Notes under the pieces: generated by a model
The model's database searches: none
Told to the model about the DNA's origin: nothing
Seen by the model: only the letters and a program-made list of their open reading frames with translations
Shown: in pieces, positions 63,978-64,000 of the stretch
How the letters are laid out: every line of letters starts with the position of its first letter
Position numbering within the stretch: the first letter of the stretch is position 1
Translations under genes and position numbers: made by a program
NCBI RefSeq assembly: GCF_013409425.1
Contig: NZ_JACCAC010000001.1
Location: forward strand, 1 to 64,000
Length of the DNA: 64,000 bases
Direction: 5' to 3'
From: Nocardioides perillae
Lineage (GTDB): Bacteria > Actinomycetota > Actinomycetes > Propionibacteriales > Nocardioidaceae

Positions 63978-64000
63978 CGCAGCAGGCCCTTCATCTCCTC
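63974..64000 (-). CDS. nuoB: NADH dehydrogenase I subunit B, last eight codons
   Basis: The end of the preceding gene, reading EEMKGLLR then TGA. It overlaps the nuoC GTG by four bases. Identity comes from operon position and the short C-terminus, so it is probable, not proven from the fragment alone. Confidence 0.65.
   Translation of the reverse strand, partial: EEMKGLLR

Overview
The window is a single stretch of high-GC actinobacterial chromosome. It has GTG starts, many 4-bp ATGA/GTGA gene overlaps, apparently leaderless promoters, actinobacterial NuoE/NuoG types, a KorAB pair, an mce locus and a 13E12-type HNH gene. The gene set and the GGTGGTCGAGGAG-type intergenic repeat suggest Nocardioidaceae (a Nocardioides-like organism). 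That assignment is inference, since no 16S gene or marker search was available. No phage, insertion sequence, CRISPR array or conjugative region was seen.

Layout. (1) 1-10093, minus strand: a lipid-import operon (mkl ATPase, two YrbE permeases, MceA-F and the start of a Mce-associated protein), with successive genes overlapping by a few bases. (2) 10370-20471, mostly minus strand: the ribosomal/secretion cluster, read as tRNA-Thr, tRNA-Met, rpmG, two MaoC/Had-type dehydratases, murB, tRNA-Trp, secE, nusG, rplK, rplA, an RNA-methyltransferase-like gene, rplJ and rplL, then the mce operon. An aspC-like aminotransferase and an adenosine deaminase lie inside it on the plus strand. From memory, the order is close to the Mycobacterium tuberculosis rpmG2-hadAB-secE-nusG-rplKA-rplJL-mkl region. 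(3) 20543-25775: a ROK regulator and an amidase, divergent from the Entner-Doudoroff genes edd-eda. (4) 25795-30201: a pirin and the tyrosine/homogentisate genes (hmgA divergent from an unknown gene plus fumarylacetoacetase), with a clear inverted-repeat operator candidate. (5) 30289-34638: a secreted collagen-like protein, then a four-gene partner-switching module (STAS, anti-sigma-type ATPase, GAF-SpoIIE phosphatase, and a cobalamin-binding protein with a CarH-like light-sensor motif). (6) 34667-47948: an MFS transporter, tRNA-Tyr, yajQ, ilvA, korAB, rarD, a tandem repeat beside a DUF222/HNH gene, an ECF sigma factor with a membrane partner, and phoX. (7) 48035-64000, minus strand: a polyprenyl diphosphate synthase at the end of the complex I operon (end of nuoB, then nuoC to nuoN).

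How the parts fit together. The nuo operon and the prenyl synthase would make the NADH dehydrogenase and probably the menaquinone side chain. KorAB feeds electrons to ferredoxin from 2-oxoglutarate. The Entner-Doudoroff genes and the homogentisate route supply central carbon, and the Mce system imports hydrophobic substrates. The most interesting unit is the STAS/ATPase/phosphatase/B12-domain operon (31316-34638). It looks like a stress-response switch whose input could be cobalamin or light. Related cobalamin-domain and RsbU-type genes exist elsewhere, so the specific claim here is the arrangement and the sensor motif, not proven novelty.
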